Notes: a model not told the origin generated them from the sequence alone. A stretch of DNA of 45,631 nucleotides from SIG440 sp045587485 (GCA_045587485.1 JAZNCI010000025.1:1-45631), one strand, 5' to 3'; shown: positions 24,102 through 31,290, counted from the first letter of the stretch. Program-made: numbers and translations.

Positions 24102-24323
24102 ATGGATAATACAGTAATCATAGCATTAATATCACTGTTGGGAACCCTTGCAGGGTCGCTCAGCGGTATTGTAATAAGCTCAAAGCTGACGAATTATCGA
24201 CTTGAACAGCTTGAAAAAAAGGTTGATAAGCAGCACAACTCCGTGTCAGAAATCCCTGTAATCAAAGAGCAGATTAAGATACTGAACCACAGAGTTGACG
24301 AAATTGAGAAAGGTGGTAATTAA
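24102..24323 (+). CDS. Membrane-anchored coiled-coil protein, 73 aa
   Basis: Residues 4-28 (TVIIALISLLGTLAGSLSGI) are one membrane helix, followed by a coiled coil (TNYRLEQLEKKVDKQHN). The type is common between tail-fibre and lysis genes in Clostridia phages, sometimes called XhlA-like although the order of helix and coiled coil is reversed. It may assist holin action or anchor tail parts. Confidence 0.65.
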   Translation: MDNTVIIALISLLGTLAGSLSGIVISSKLTNYRLEQLEKKVDKQHNSVSEIPVIKEQIKILNHRVDEIEKGGN

Positions 24324-24500
24324 ATGGGGGCGTTAGCTAAATATGCAGATGCATCCGCCGTCGAGACTGCACTCGACAAAGGCGTACAAGCGTATGACCG
24401 CACAGAACAGATGTACACCAAAGCAGAAGTTGATGCGATGATACAGGAACTTACAGACCGTATCACGGCATTGGAAATACCTACAGAAACGGAGGAATAA
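24324..24500 (+). CDS. Small tail-fibre-associated protein, 58 aa
   Basis: ATG 24324 follows AAGGTGGT. The product begins MGALAKYADASAVETALDKG and contains YTKAEVDAMIQELTDRITAL, the 'TKAEVDA-I' helix widely found in short phage tail-fibre connectors. Next gene starts 2 nt after its stop. Confidence 0.6.
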   Translation: MGALAKYADASAVETALDKGVQAYDRTEQMYTKAEVDAMIQELTDRITALEIPTETEE

Positions 24501-24502
24501 GA

Positions 24503-24733
24503 ATGGTAAGTATTAAAAATAAACGATATGTCACGCATGCATTAAGAACCACGGACAGAAGCCTGATTGAAGCGGAATTGTGGGTTGACAGCGTGTCAGA
24601 ACTGCCCACAGCGGACGGAATTGAGGGGTATACACTTGCACAGGGCAGTATTGCGTATGTGATACAAGACGGCGGGATGTATGTGCTTGACAGCACAGGA
24701 GTGTGGCATAAGGCAGGCGGTGACGCACAATGA
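24503..24733 (+). CDS. Small tail-fibre-associated protein, 76 aa
   Basis: SELPTADGIEGYTLAQGSIA then YVIQDGGMYVLDSTGVWHKA is a compact beta module found repeatedly as a domain in phage fibre proteins that display 'G-W-K' ends. GGAGG lies 9 nt upstream. Its stop overlaps the start of the next small gene. Likely a structural accessory of the tail tip. Confidence 0.6.
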   Translation: MVSIKNKRYVTHALRTTDRSLIEAELWVDSVSELPTADGIEGYTLAQGSIAYVIQDGGMYVLDSTGVWHKAGGDAQ

Positions 24734-24909
24734 CTTTGTATGATACGCTAAAAGTCAGCAACGGATTACCTGCTGCTGACACAATGGCTAAACTGTTCAG
24801 AGTCCCTAAAAATAGCGGTGGAGAAGTTGAGATACCTAACGCATTAAGAGCCACCGACAACAACATTTTATACACGACTGATAATCAGCCGTTACAAACG
24901 AAGGAGTGA
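24730..24909 (+). CDS. Small tail-region protein, 59 aa
   Basis: ATG 24730 overlaps the prior TGA. The product MTLYDTLKVSNGLPAADTMA then LFRVPKNSGGEVEIPNALRA seems unrelated to known enzymes. The phrase NALRATDNNILY resembles HALRTTDRSLIE of the preceding gene's protein, hinting at an old duplication. GAAGGAG at its end serves the next gene. Confidence 0.5.
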   Translation: MTLYDTLKVSNGLPAADTMAKLFRVPKNSGGEVEIPNALRATDNNILYTTDNQPLQTKE

Positions 24910-24914
24910 TTTGA

Positions 24915-26765
24915 ATGGGAATTTTACAGGATTTTGCAAACGCACAGGAAGTTAATGAAGCTTTAAAAAAGGGCGTGGCGGCTCACGAGGGGGTTGGAAC
25001 TCTTGAAACTGATATTTTAAGTGTTAATAAAAAGGTTGAGGATTTAAAAGCACAGGGCGTACAGCAGACACCTTTATTTGCCGAAAACGTGGAATGGCTT
25101 GAAGAAAACGGCGATACTTCAAAAGTTTATGTTCTGTCTGACGGATATATTTATGGGTATTTGAAAACTGAAAAATGGGAACAAGGTTACACTAACTTAG
25201 TTCCGACTTCGACAGATTTGGGCGGTGGAGAAGTTTATAATTCTACGGGATATAAGTTAAATGTACGTTTAAACAGCTCCGCTATAGAAAAAGACCAAAC
25301 GGGTGGATTTGTAACAGGGTTTATTCCCGTCACTAAAAATAGCATACTTCGAATTAAACATTTCGCAAGCGGTAATTACGCTAATTTTAGTTGGACTGGA
25401 AACGCCATAGTTTTATATGATGCCGCATATGTTACACTCGGGCAAAAGATAGGCTCTGTGCTGAAAACAGATGGTGTTGGAACAATGGACAACACAACGG
25501 GGATATATACCGTAACCGTTTCTGATATTTTAGATAATGATAGTATAGCGTTTGTTAGAATATCAACAATTATTTCGGAGTCTGTAAATGTATCAGCAAC
25601 AGTTGAAGATGCAAGCAAGGTTGTTGTAACCGTTGACGAAGAAATAGGTGACGGAAAATATGTTACATCTTATGCATGGACTAATACTAATCACGCTTTT
25701 GTTCCAGCAGATTATGAAAGCCGAATTAACAAGCTTGAAACCGAAACTAAAAATCACGAAAGTAGGCTAAAATTACTTGAATCCGCTGAAAATAGTGTAG
25801 GTATTCCTGCCTATTGGCTTGACCATCTCGAAGAAAAGGCAAATGACATTCAAATTGCTGTGGAAAACGCGGGCAGAAACAAATCTGCTTTTCTTTGGTA
25901 CACTGATGCACATTGGATGAGCAATTCAAAAATGTCACCTTCGCTCTTAAAATATCTTGCCGAAAACACACCTATAAACAAAGTCAATTTCGGTGGCGAT
26001 ATCGTAAGCGACCCTATTCCGCACATACACGATAATATCAAATATGTGTACGAATGGCGAAAAATGATTGCGGACTTACCAAATCATCACAGTGTATATG
26101 GAAATCACGACCTAAACCATAGAACGACGGATGTAAGCAAAATGGCATATGGCTATATCCTTGCTCCCGAAGAAACAGCGGAAATGGTTATAGGTGGAGA
26201 TAGTTTTTATTACATTGATAATCCGTCCGAAAAAACAAGGTATTTGTATCTATCGTATTTGACGAATGATGCAAACGCAAAAACAGAGCAGGGTAAATTT
26301 ATCGTTGAAGCACTTAAATCCACATTAGAGGGGTGGCATATTGTTGCAATTGCACATAGGTGGTGGCAGTATACGACCATTTCTGTCCCTACTGATGGCT
26401 ATATTCCTGCATACGAAAGCGAAATACTGGCAGTTTTTGATGCGTATAACGCAAAGTCAACAATAGCAAGTTCTACAAGTTTTTCTGAACAGGATTTTGC
26501 GACAGCCAAAGGTAAAGTTGAATTTTGTATCGGCGGTCATATTCACGTTGACTATGACTTTACATCAACAGGCGGTATACCTGTTATTATCACAACAGCA
26601 GACGCTAATCAGAACAGAGTACCCGATACAGAAGTTGATAGCGGTACAACAGGAACTATTACCGAATCAGCCGTATTCGGCATTATCGCAGATTACGATA
26701 ATAATAAAATTGTCGTTGTTGGCGTAGGTAGAGGAACAAGTCGTGAAATTCCGCTAACCACATAA
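24915..26765 (+). CDS. Tail protein with calcineurin-like metallophosphoesterase domain
   Basis: 616 residues. Residues 1-60 are a helical attachment part like those of neighbouring tail proteins; about 95-260 is beta-rich; 270-300 is a short coiled coil. From about 320 the complete metallophosphoesterase signature is present: D331-x-H333 (TDAHW), GGD362, GNHD with N397, H398 and D399, H481 (IAHRWW) and GHIH with H542 and H544. All metal ligands are intact, so it should be an active phosphodiesterase or phosphatase. As the last gene of the tail-tip block it is probably a receptor-processing protein acting on phosphate-containing wall polymers; the substrate is inference. Confidence 0.85.
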   Translation: MGILQDFANAQEVNEALKKGVAAHEGVGTLETDILSVNKKVEDLKAQGVQQTPLFAENVEWLEENGDTSKVYVLSDGYIYGYLKTEKWEQGYTNLVPTSTDLGGGEVYNSTGYKLNVRLNSSAIEKDQTGGFVTGFIPVTKNSILRIKHFASGNYANFSWTGNAIVLYDAAYVTLGQKIGSVLKTDGVGTMDNTTGIYTVTVSDILDNDSIAFVRISTIISESVNVSATVEDASKVVVTVDEEIGDGKYVTSYAWTNTNHAFVPADYESRINKLETETKNHESRLKLLESAENSVGIPAYWLDHLEEKANDIQIAVENAGRNKSAFLWYTDAHWMSNSKMSPSLLKYLAENTPINKVNFGGDIVSDPIPHIHDNIKYVYEWRKMIADLPNHHSVYGNHDLNHRTTDVSKMAYGYILAPEETAEMVIGGDSFYYIDNPSEKTRYLYLSYLTNDANAKTEQGKFIVEALKSTLEGWHIVAIAHRWWQYTTISVPTDGYIPAYESEILAVFDAYNAKSTIASSTSFSEQDFATAKGKVEFCIGGHIHVDYDFTSTGGIPVIITTADANQNRVPDTEVDSGTTGTITESAVFGIIADYDNNKIVVVGVGRGTSREIPLTT

Positions 26766-26851
26766 AACTAAAATTTTAACCTAATTTCCGTGTCTATAAA
26801 TGGCTATAATACGTTGTTTATGGACAATATTAAAATCAAGGAGGTATAATT

Positions 26852-27052
26852 ATGTCAAAACAATGGCTTAAAGCGGCGTTAGTCAGAGCGTTAAAAACTA
26901 TGGCGCAGACTGCGGCGGCAACGCTCTGCACAGCGACATTGTTAAGTGATGTAAACTGGATAGCCTTAATATCCGCAAGCGTTCTCAGCGGTATGTTGTC
27001 GATGCTTACAAGTGTTGCAGGACTTCCAGAAGTAAAGGAGGAAATCGAATGA
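26852..27052 (+). CDS. Holin, r1t-like
   Basis: 66 residues behind AAGGAGG. SKQWLKAALVRALKTMAQTA, two hydrophobic helices (about 16-36 and 38-57) with a short turn, then VAGLPEVKEEIE: the standard outline of the r1t-type holin family. It makes the membrane lesion that releases the endolysin. Overlaps the endolysin start by 4 nt. Confidence 0.85.
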   Translation: MSKQWLKAALVRALKTMAQTAAATLCTATLLSDVNWIALISASVLSGMLSMLTSVAGLPEVKEEIE

Positions 27053-27816
27053 GTACATACGTTTTACCCTATGACAGCACCAAACAGATTACAAAGCACA
27101 TCAATGCGCAGGAGCTAAAGTGCAAAGGTGTGGAAAAACACAACATCACAGTCAATGAGGACTTGCTCAATAAAATCGAGAAACTTATGACGATACTCAA
27201 AGCGGAGCATATCTATATATCCTCTGCAAATCGTTGTAAAGCTCACGATGTAAGAGTTGGCGGCTCAGGTTGGGGGATGCACACCACAGGCAAAGCGCTC
27301 GACTTTAAGCTTACCAAAGGCGGCAAAGCGATTGATACACGTGCTATAGCCGCTGTAGCTCAGGAGCTTGGATTTACGGGCATCGGACGTATCAAATGCG
27401 AAAATAACGATTATATCCATTGTGACGTAGGCACTCTTGCAGAACACGGCGGATGTAAATGGCTTGGTGACGAAACCGTACCAGGTGGCACGTCAGGAAG
27501 TGTTATCAAAGAGCCTCAGACGTACTGGCAGTATTACAAGATTAATCGCTCAGATTACGTTGATACCCCTGCAGAAACTGTTGAGCAGCAGTTACAGCAT
27601 ATCCTTGGTGTTGCCGTTGACGGCATCATCGGTCCGAAAACAACGGCGGCGATTAAAAAGCGCCCCATAAAGCAGGGCGATACAGGAGATTATGTCAAGG
27701 CAATGCAGGCGCTGTTGAACAGCAGAGGTTACGATTGCGGAACTGCTGACGGTATCGCAGGCACAAAAACAATGACTGCTATCTTTAATGCCGCAGTTGA
27801 CAAAATAGCGGGGTAG
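27049..27816 (+). CDS. Endolysin: M15-type peptidase with C-terminal peptidoglycan-binding repeats
   Basis: 255 residues. The N-terminal peptidase_M15-like domain has zinc ligands H78 and D85 (MHTTGKALDF) and H124 with D126 (DYIHCDV). Residues about 160-204 and 206-253 contain two peptidoglycan-binding type 1 motifs (VDGIIGPKTTAAIKK; GDTGDYVKAMQALLNSRGYD ... DGIAGTKT). It cuts the peptide part of peptidoglycan at the end of the lytic cycle. No signal peptide, consistent with holin-dependent release. Confidence 0.9.
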   Translation: MSTYVLPYDSTKQITKHINAQELKCKGVEKHNITVNEDLLNKIEKLMTILKAEHIYISSANRCKAHDVRVGGSGWGMHTTGKALDFKLTKGGKAIDTRAIAAVAQELGFTGIGRIKCENNDYIHCDVGTLAEHGGCKWLGDETVPGGTSGSVIKEPQTYWQYYKINRSDYVDTPAETVEQQLQHILGVAVDGIIGPKTTAAIKKRPIKQGDTGDYVKAMQALLNSRGYDCGTADGIAGTKTMTAIFNAAVDKIAG

Positions 27817-27823
27817 TCATAAT

Positions 27824-28078
27824 ATGCACGGTATCGCATGGACTAAGGAGAGCGTCAACGAGTTTTTTGACAAAGCTTGCTTGACGGATATGGAGAAGAA
27901 CATCATCAAGGCAAGGATTAACGAATGGAGTAGAATTGAGATGGCAATGAATTATAATATTTCGGTCAGCACTGTTGATAAAATAATCAGCAGAGTTATG
28001 AAGAAATACGATTATTGTCAAAGAAATTCAGAAATTCTGCCGAAAAGGGAGAAATCTATAAAAAATATTTATGGATAA
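27824..28078 (+). CDS. Small HTH protein after the lysis genes, 84 aa
   Basis: WTKESVNEFFDKACLTDMEK then IIKARINEWSRIEMAMNYNI and SVSTVDKIISRVMKKYD look like a sigma region 4 or LuxR-type helix-turn-helix. The basic C-terminus extends it. Position at the very end of the late operon, before a strong terminator, suggests a late transcription factor or a regulator of the accessory genes beyond. Target unknown. Confidence 0.6.
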   Translation: MHGIAWTKESVNEFFDKACLTDMEKNIIKARINEWSRIEMAMNYNISVSTVDKIISRVMKKYDYCQRNSEILPKREKSIKNIYG

Positions 28079-28084
28079 ATGATA

Positions 28085-28117
28085 AGGGAGCAGTCTTGTA
28101 ACTGCTCCCTGTTTTTT
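28085..28117 (+). terminator. Late operon terminator
   Basis: AGGGAGCAGT (28085-28094), CTTGTA loop, ACTGCTCCCT (28101-28110), then GTTTTTT. It also lies directly behind the convergent minus-strand HTH gene and may stop that transcript. Confidence 0.9.
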
Positions 28118-28286
28118 ATATAATCCCCTCTGCTCTTAATCTAAATTCAATCAGCTCCACCACGTAGCTTGGTGGGATCCGTTTTTCATACTCCCAATCC
28201 TGTATCGTCCTGAATGGGATGCTTAGATACTCTGAAAATTCACGCTGTGTCATCTTGGCGAGGGCGCGGAGGTTTTTTATTGTCAT
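28116..28286 (-). CDS. Tiny HTH (XRE/HigA-like) protein, Aca candidate, 56 aa
   Basis: Start taken at the ATG 6 nt after GGAG (MTIKNLRALAKMTQREFSEY); an upstream ATG at 28298 is possible. It is a bare helix-turn-helix: TQREFSEYLSIPFRTIQDWE then KRIPPSYVVELIEFRL. It is the last gene of a three-gene minus operon whose promoter carries a palindrome in its spacer. This is the arrangement of anti-CRISPR-associated (Aca) autorepressors. The regulator fold is clear; the Aca role is inference. Confidence 0.75.
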   Translation of the reverse strand: MTIKNLRALAKMTQREFSEYLSIPFRTIQDWEYEKRIPPSYVVELIEFRLRAEGII

Positions 28287-28302
28287 AATATTCTCCATTT
28301 CT

Positions 28303-28322
28303 GCGGGGATTTGCCGCCCCGC
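28303..28322 (-). promoter_or_regulatory. GC hairpin between operon genes 2 and 3
   Basis: GCGGGG (28303-28308) pairs with CCCCGC (28317-28322) in the transcript leader of the HTH gene. It may tune the amount of regulator relative to the two upstream proteins. Confidence 0.35.
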
Positions 28323-28336
28323 TCGGCGTGTTGTTT

Positions 28337-28603
28337 TTATCCCCAGTAAAAATTAAGGCTTTCGGGGTTTATGCCGTTTTCTTTCGCCTGCTTTATGATT
28401 TCATCTTTAAGTATCGGATAGCTGTACTCGTCAAACTCGTTATCCATATACTCACCGTTTTCGTCAAAAAACTCGTCTGTGACGTGTACTTCTGCGTAAA
28501 GCTCAACTGTTTCGCCGTCAACTTCAACTTTTGCGAGCATATAATTTCCGCCCTGCTCGCCCATTTCTCCGCCCTGGAAATCCACTGTAATTTTTTCGTT
28601 CAT
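28337..28603 (-). CDS. Very acidic small protein, 88 aa (anti-defence candidate)
   Basis: AAAGGAG lies 10 nt before ATG 28603 (or 7 nt before GTG 28606). Nearly a third of residues are Asp or Glu, e.g. VTDEFFDENGEYMDNEFDEY, with a beta-rich first half (MLAKVEVDGETVELYAEVHV). Acidic DNA-mimic-like composition and place ahead of an HTH gene suggest an inhibitor of a host DNA-binding defence protein. I know no named family for it. Confidence 0.55.
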   Translation of the reverse strand: MNEKITVDFQGGEMGEQGGNYMLAKVEVDGETVELYAEVHVTDEFFDENGEYMDNEFDEYSYPILKDEIIKQAKENGINPESLNFYWG

Positions 28604-28618
28604 CACAATAATTCTCCT

Positions 28619-28999
28619 TTACCAGATTTCTCTCATCTTTTCCATTCGCTTTATGTCAGCTTCTACTTCTTCGGCATTTGTGATGTTACCGCTTAAATCG
28701 ACTTCAAGAGGAAGAAGTGTGTTTGACAGTTCCCACTCTGTTTCGTGGAAAATGCCAACTTCTACATGCAGGCTTGCATAAGCGATATAGCCGATGTGCT
28801 TAAATCCCTTTTCTTCGAGCTTTGCTATATCACGAGCAAGCTTTTTGTCGTTGCTGTTCACAACGGCACTAATATCGTCGATGCCGCTTGTAAGGCGGTA
28901 TTCGTGGCGTTCGCCCTCAGCATCTTCAAAAACGAACTCCATGCGATTATATTTGTATTCTAAGCCGCCAAATTTGATTGTTTCTAATAAATTCATCAT
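28619..28999 (-). CDS. Acidic small protein, 126 aa (anti-defence candidate)
   Basis: Start at ATG 28999 (MMNLLETIKFGGLEYKYNRM) with AAGGAG upstream; a longer open frame to 29203 runs through a terminator and promoter and is rejected. The fold appears alpha/beta, with FVFEDAEGERHEYRLTSGID, KKLARDIAKLEEKGFKHIGY and an acidic C-terminal helix. First gene of the minus operon behind a consensus promoter. Function not recognised; anti-CRISPR-type activity is a hypothesis from context. Confidence 0.55.
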   Translation of the reverse strand: MMNLLETIKFGGLEYKYNRMEFVFEDAEGERHEYRLTSGIDDISAVVNSNDKKLARDIAKLEEKGFKHIGYIAYASLHVEVGIFHETEWELSNTLLPLEVDLSGNITNAEEVEADIKRMEKMREIW

Positions 29000-29047
29000 A
29001 GTAATTCTCCTTTTCATTTTTCGGGGTTGTTCCCTTTCTGTAATTAT

Positions 29048-29076
29048 ATTATAGCACGCAACGCGTGCATTGTCAA
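29048..29076 (-). promoter_or_regulatory. Promoter with embedded operator palindrome
   Basis: Minus strand: -35 TTGACA (29071-29076), 17-nt spacer, -10 TATAAT (29048-29053). The spacer contains the perfect inverted repeat GCACGC-AAC-GCGTGC (29054-29068 on the plus strand), ideally placed for a repressor to block RNA polymerase. Confidence 0.85.
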
Positions 29077-29138
29077 TACTATTTTTGTAGTTTCTACGTT
29101 TTGCACAATAAATTATTTCATATTTATGCAAATATAAC

Positions 29139-29177
29139 AAAAACAGCCCCGACGGAGAAGAATCGGAGCTGTTTTTT
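29139..29177. terminator. Bidirectional terminator
   Basis: CAGCCCCGA (29144-29152) pairs with TCGGAGCTG (29163-29171), with one G-U wobble in the minus-strand RNA, and is flanked by AAAAA on the left and TTTTTT on the right. It ends the short minus-strand transcript that starts near 29217. Confidence 0.85.
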
Positions 29178-29217
29178 GTGATACGGCACGGCCGCGTAGA
29201 CATAAAGAGTAAGATAC
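29139..29217 (-). ncRNA. Candidate small RNA (about 80 nt)
   Basis: A consensus promoter (29224-29252) is followed about 79 nt later by a strong terminator, with no ribosome site or plausible ORF between. The transcript includes a CGGCCGTGCCG stretch before the terminator stem. Transcript start is estimated as 7 nt after the -10 box. It is distinct from the downstream operon, which has its own promoter beyond the terminator. Confidence 0.5.
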
Positions 29218-29223
29218 ATTTAT

Positions 29224-29252
29224 ATTATAGCACGTTTGTCGAATTTTGTCAA
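29224..29252 (-). promoter_or_regulatory. Promoter of the candidate small RNA
   Basis: Minus strand: -35 TTGACA (29247-29252), 17-nt spacer, -10 TATAAT (29224-29229). The sequence CGTGCTATAATATA is shared with the operon promoter 170 bp away, including one half-site (GCACG) of the palindrome. Confidence 0.75.
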
Positions 29253-29339
29253 GTTTTGTGATGATATAATTTTACAGTTTTTTCGGGGTTTTGTTGTTTT
29301 AAATAGTGATATTATATTCTTAACAAAGGCGGTGATTTT

Positions 29340-29705
29340 ATGGGGTTTAAACAGGTCAATCCTAATCCGTGCGGCAGTCGTGTGGGAGATTGTGTGATAC
29401 GTGCCGTGTCTATCCTGCTTGGCTATGATTGGGAACGTGCATATGCAGAGCTTGCATTGCAGGGGTTTATGATGGGCGATATGCCGTCAGCTAACGCTGT
29501 TTGGGGTACGTATTTGAAACACAAAGGCTATAAGCAACACCTCATCCCCGATGAGATTACCGTGGCACAATTTGCCGACGAAAACCCCGAGGGTGCATTT
29601 TTGCTTGGGACTGGATCGCACGTTGTGACCGTTATTGACAGCGATTATTACGATTCGTGGGATTCGGGTGATGAGTTGCCAATTTATTATTTTGAAAGGG
29701 GATAA
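29340..29705 (+). CDS. Papain-like cysteine protease candidate, 121 aa
   Basis: NPNPCGSRVGDCVIRAVSIL puts a nucleophile candidate at C18 at the head of a helix. GTGSHVVTVID gives H94, and YDSWDSG offers D105 or D108, the Cys-His-Asp order and spacing of compact papain/C39-like domains. AAAGGCGGTG ribosome site. First gene of a seven-gene plus-strand cassette. Related proteins are, to my recollection, common in gut Clostridia phages and uncharacterised. It could process another cassette protein or a peptide. Activity not proven. Confidence 0.65.
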   Translation: MGFKQVNPNPCGSRVGDCVIRAVSILLGYDWERAYAELALQGFMMGDMPSANAVWGTYLKHKGYKQHLIPDEITVAQFADENPEGAFLLGTGSHVVTVIDSDYYDSWDSGDELPIYYFERG

Positions 29706-29708
29706 TTT

Positions 29709-30119
29709 ATGCAGTATTACGCTCCGTTTTATCGTTTTAATGAGCCTGCAATGCCGCAGGCTCCTACTCCACAACCACAGCCACAACAGCAGAGCAGTCC
29801 GCTTATATGGGTAAGTGGTGAGGTTGGTGCTAAATCTTACCCTGTAGCTCCTGGAAGTACCGTGATGCTTATGGACGCAGAAAACACCACATTTTACCTC
29901 AAATCAGCCGATGCAAGTGGTATGCCGTTACCTTTGCGAATTTTTGACTACAAAGAGCGCACAGGTGCAATTCCGCAGACTGCTCCTGCAGAGCAGACGG
30001 TAAATCCAAACAACTACGTCACACGAGAAGAACTCGAAAAAAGATTAGCAGAAATGTCATCGCATTGCCAATGCCGTAAGAAACAGAAGGAGGAAAAAAC
30101 GGATGAACCCCTTGTTTAA
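29709..30119 (+). CDS. Conserved cassette protein with beta domain and coiled-coil tail, 136 aa
   Basis: The N-terminus is Pro/Gln-rich (MPQAPTPQPQPQQQSS). The core IWVSGEVGAKSYPVAPGSTV then LMDAENTTFYLKSADASGMP is a distinctive beta domain I recall from Lachnospiraceae and Ruminococcaceae phage genomes. The C-terminus has VTREELEKRLAEMSS and a CQC motif. Starts 3 nt after the protease gene. Function unknown; the core resembles a small capsid or virion-surface domain. Confidence 0.6.
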   Translation: MQYYAPFYRFNEPAMPQAPTPQPQPQQQSSPLIWVSGEVGAKSYPVAPGSTVMLMDAENTTFYLKSADASGMPLPLRIFDYKERTGAIPQTAPAEQTVNPNNYVTREELEKRLAEMSSHCQCRKKQKEEKTDEPLV

Positions 30120-30318
30120 TGAACTTAATAAAACACCTGGATTTAACCCTGCACAGATGATGCAGAGTATAACGGAATTTCGCAAAAATTTTAAAGGAGA
30201 TCCGAAACAGCAAGTACAACAGTTACTTAATTCGGGAGCTATGACACAGGCACAATTTAATCAGCTTAGCCAGCAGGCACAGCAGATTATGCAGATGCTA
30301 CCCATAGGACAATCATAG
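30103..30318 (+). CDS. Small helical cassette protein, 71 aa
   Basis: MNPLFNELNKTPGFNPAQMM, FRKNFKGDPKQQVQQLLNSG and AMTQAQFNQLSQQAQQIMQM: a Gln-rich two- or three-helix protein with a 'GDP-QQVQ-LLNSG-M-Q-QFN' core recurring next to the preceding family. Overlaps the previous gene by 17 nt. It may be a structural or scaffolding peptide; no enzyme motif. Confidence 0.6.
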   Translation: MNPLFNELNKTPGFNPAQMMQSITEFRKNFKGDPKQQVQQLLNSGAMTQAQFNQLSQQAQQIMQMLPIGQS

Positions 30319-30369
30319 CCGATCCGGACGGCTTTGATATATATAATAACAACGAAAGGAAATAAACAT

Positions 30370-31287
30370 ATGTCAATTACAACATCTGAGATGACACCTG
30401 CCGACATCAGAGCTTGCACTTGCGGCAGCGATTGTGGCAATAGTGGAAACGGAAACAACGGTATGTTCGGCAACGATTGGGCGTGGATTATCATCCTCCT
30501 GCTTTTCGGCTTCGGCGGTCGTGGCTTCGGCGGAGGCTTTGGAGGAGGCAACGGAGTCGGCGGTACTGTGCAGCCTATCGTCATAGACGGCGGTAACAAC
30601 GGCTGCGGTTGCTGCTCTCCCTGCGCTACACAGGCGGACCTTGCGGCAGGCTTTAATAATGCCGCTGTACTCGGCAACCTCAATGATCTTGCATTAGGTC
30701 AGGCAGGCATCCAGCAGACACTTTGCCAGGGATTCAACGGCATAAACACAGCTATTCTCCAGGGATTTAACGGCGTTGATAACGCTGTGTGCACTCTTGG
30801 TTACAACATCCAGGGCGGCTTTAACGGAATTTCCCGTCAGCTTGCAGACTGCTGCTGTGATATCGAGCGTGGCATCGACCGTGGCACAACCCAGGGCGTG
30901 ATGAACACTAACGCAATTCAGAGACAAATCTCCGATTGTTGCTGCGATATCGAAAAAGCAACAATGCAGAGCAGATTTGACGCACAGGCTTACAACTGCA
31001 ATACCCTCCAGGCTATCGATAAACTCGGTGACAGAATCATCGACTACATGGCAAACGAGAAACTCCAGTCACTTCGCGATGAGAATCAGACACTTCGTCT
31101 TGCGGCTTCTCAGTCTGCACAGAATGCATTTATTACAGCTAATCAGGAAGCACAGACAGCAGAGCTTATCCGCCGTTTAGGCCGTGATGTTCCTGTGCCT
31201 GCTTACGTAGTGCCTAACCCTAACTGTTGCTATCAGTACAGCGTTCAGCCTGCAAACAACTGCGGATGCGGCAATGGTGGTTTTTAA
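30370..31287 (+). CDS. Gly-rich, Cys-rich membrane-associated cassette protein, 305 aa
   Basis: Start at ATG 30370 behind AAAGGAAA. Residues 15-22 have CTCGSDC; 37-50 (DWAWIIILLLFGFG) form a membrane segment; 50-66 are Gly-rich; 79-86 have GCGCCSPC. Then GFN-repeat helices (GFNGINTAILQGFNGVDNAV) and two copies of DCCCDIE (160-166, 189-195) lead into a coiled coil (220-270) and a Cys-rich tail (NCGCGNGGF). I recall this family as frequent but unexplained in gut Clostridia phages. The clustered cysteines suggest metal binding or disulfide assembly. Confidence 0.6.
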   Translation: MSITTSEMTPADIRACTCGSDCGNSGNGNNGMFGNDWAWIIILLLFGFGGRGFGGGFGGGNGVGGTVQPIVIDGGNNGCGCCSPCATQADLAAGFNNAAVLGNLNDLALGQAGIQQTLCQGFNGINTAILQGFNGVDNAVCTLGYNIQGGFNGISRQLADCCCDIERGIDRGTTQGVMNTNAIQRQISDCCCDIEKATMQSRFDAQAYNCNTLQAIDKLGDRIIDYMANEKLQSLRDENQTLRLAASQSAQNAFITANQEAQTAELIRRLGRDVPVPAYVVPNPNCCYQYSVQPANNCGCGNGGF

Positions 31288-31290
31288 TTC

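Noticed and set aside
26766..26851. Possible promoter before the holin (TATAAT at 26805-26810)
   Set aside because: No acceptable -35 hexamer at 16-18 nt; left out as too weak.
28619..29203. Longer 194-residue reading of the first anti-defence-operon gene
   Set aside because: The extra N-terminal part would be translated through a promoter and a rho-independent terminator and lacks a ribosome site; ATG 28999 has AAGGAG upstream.
29290..29318. Possible plus-strand promoter of the seven-gene cassette (TTGTTG ... TATATT)
   Set aside because: Spacing is acceptable at 16 nt but both boxes are poor matches; kept only as a note that the cassette promoter is not certain.
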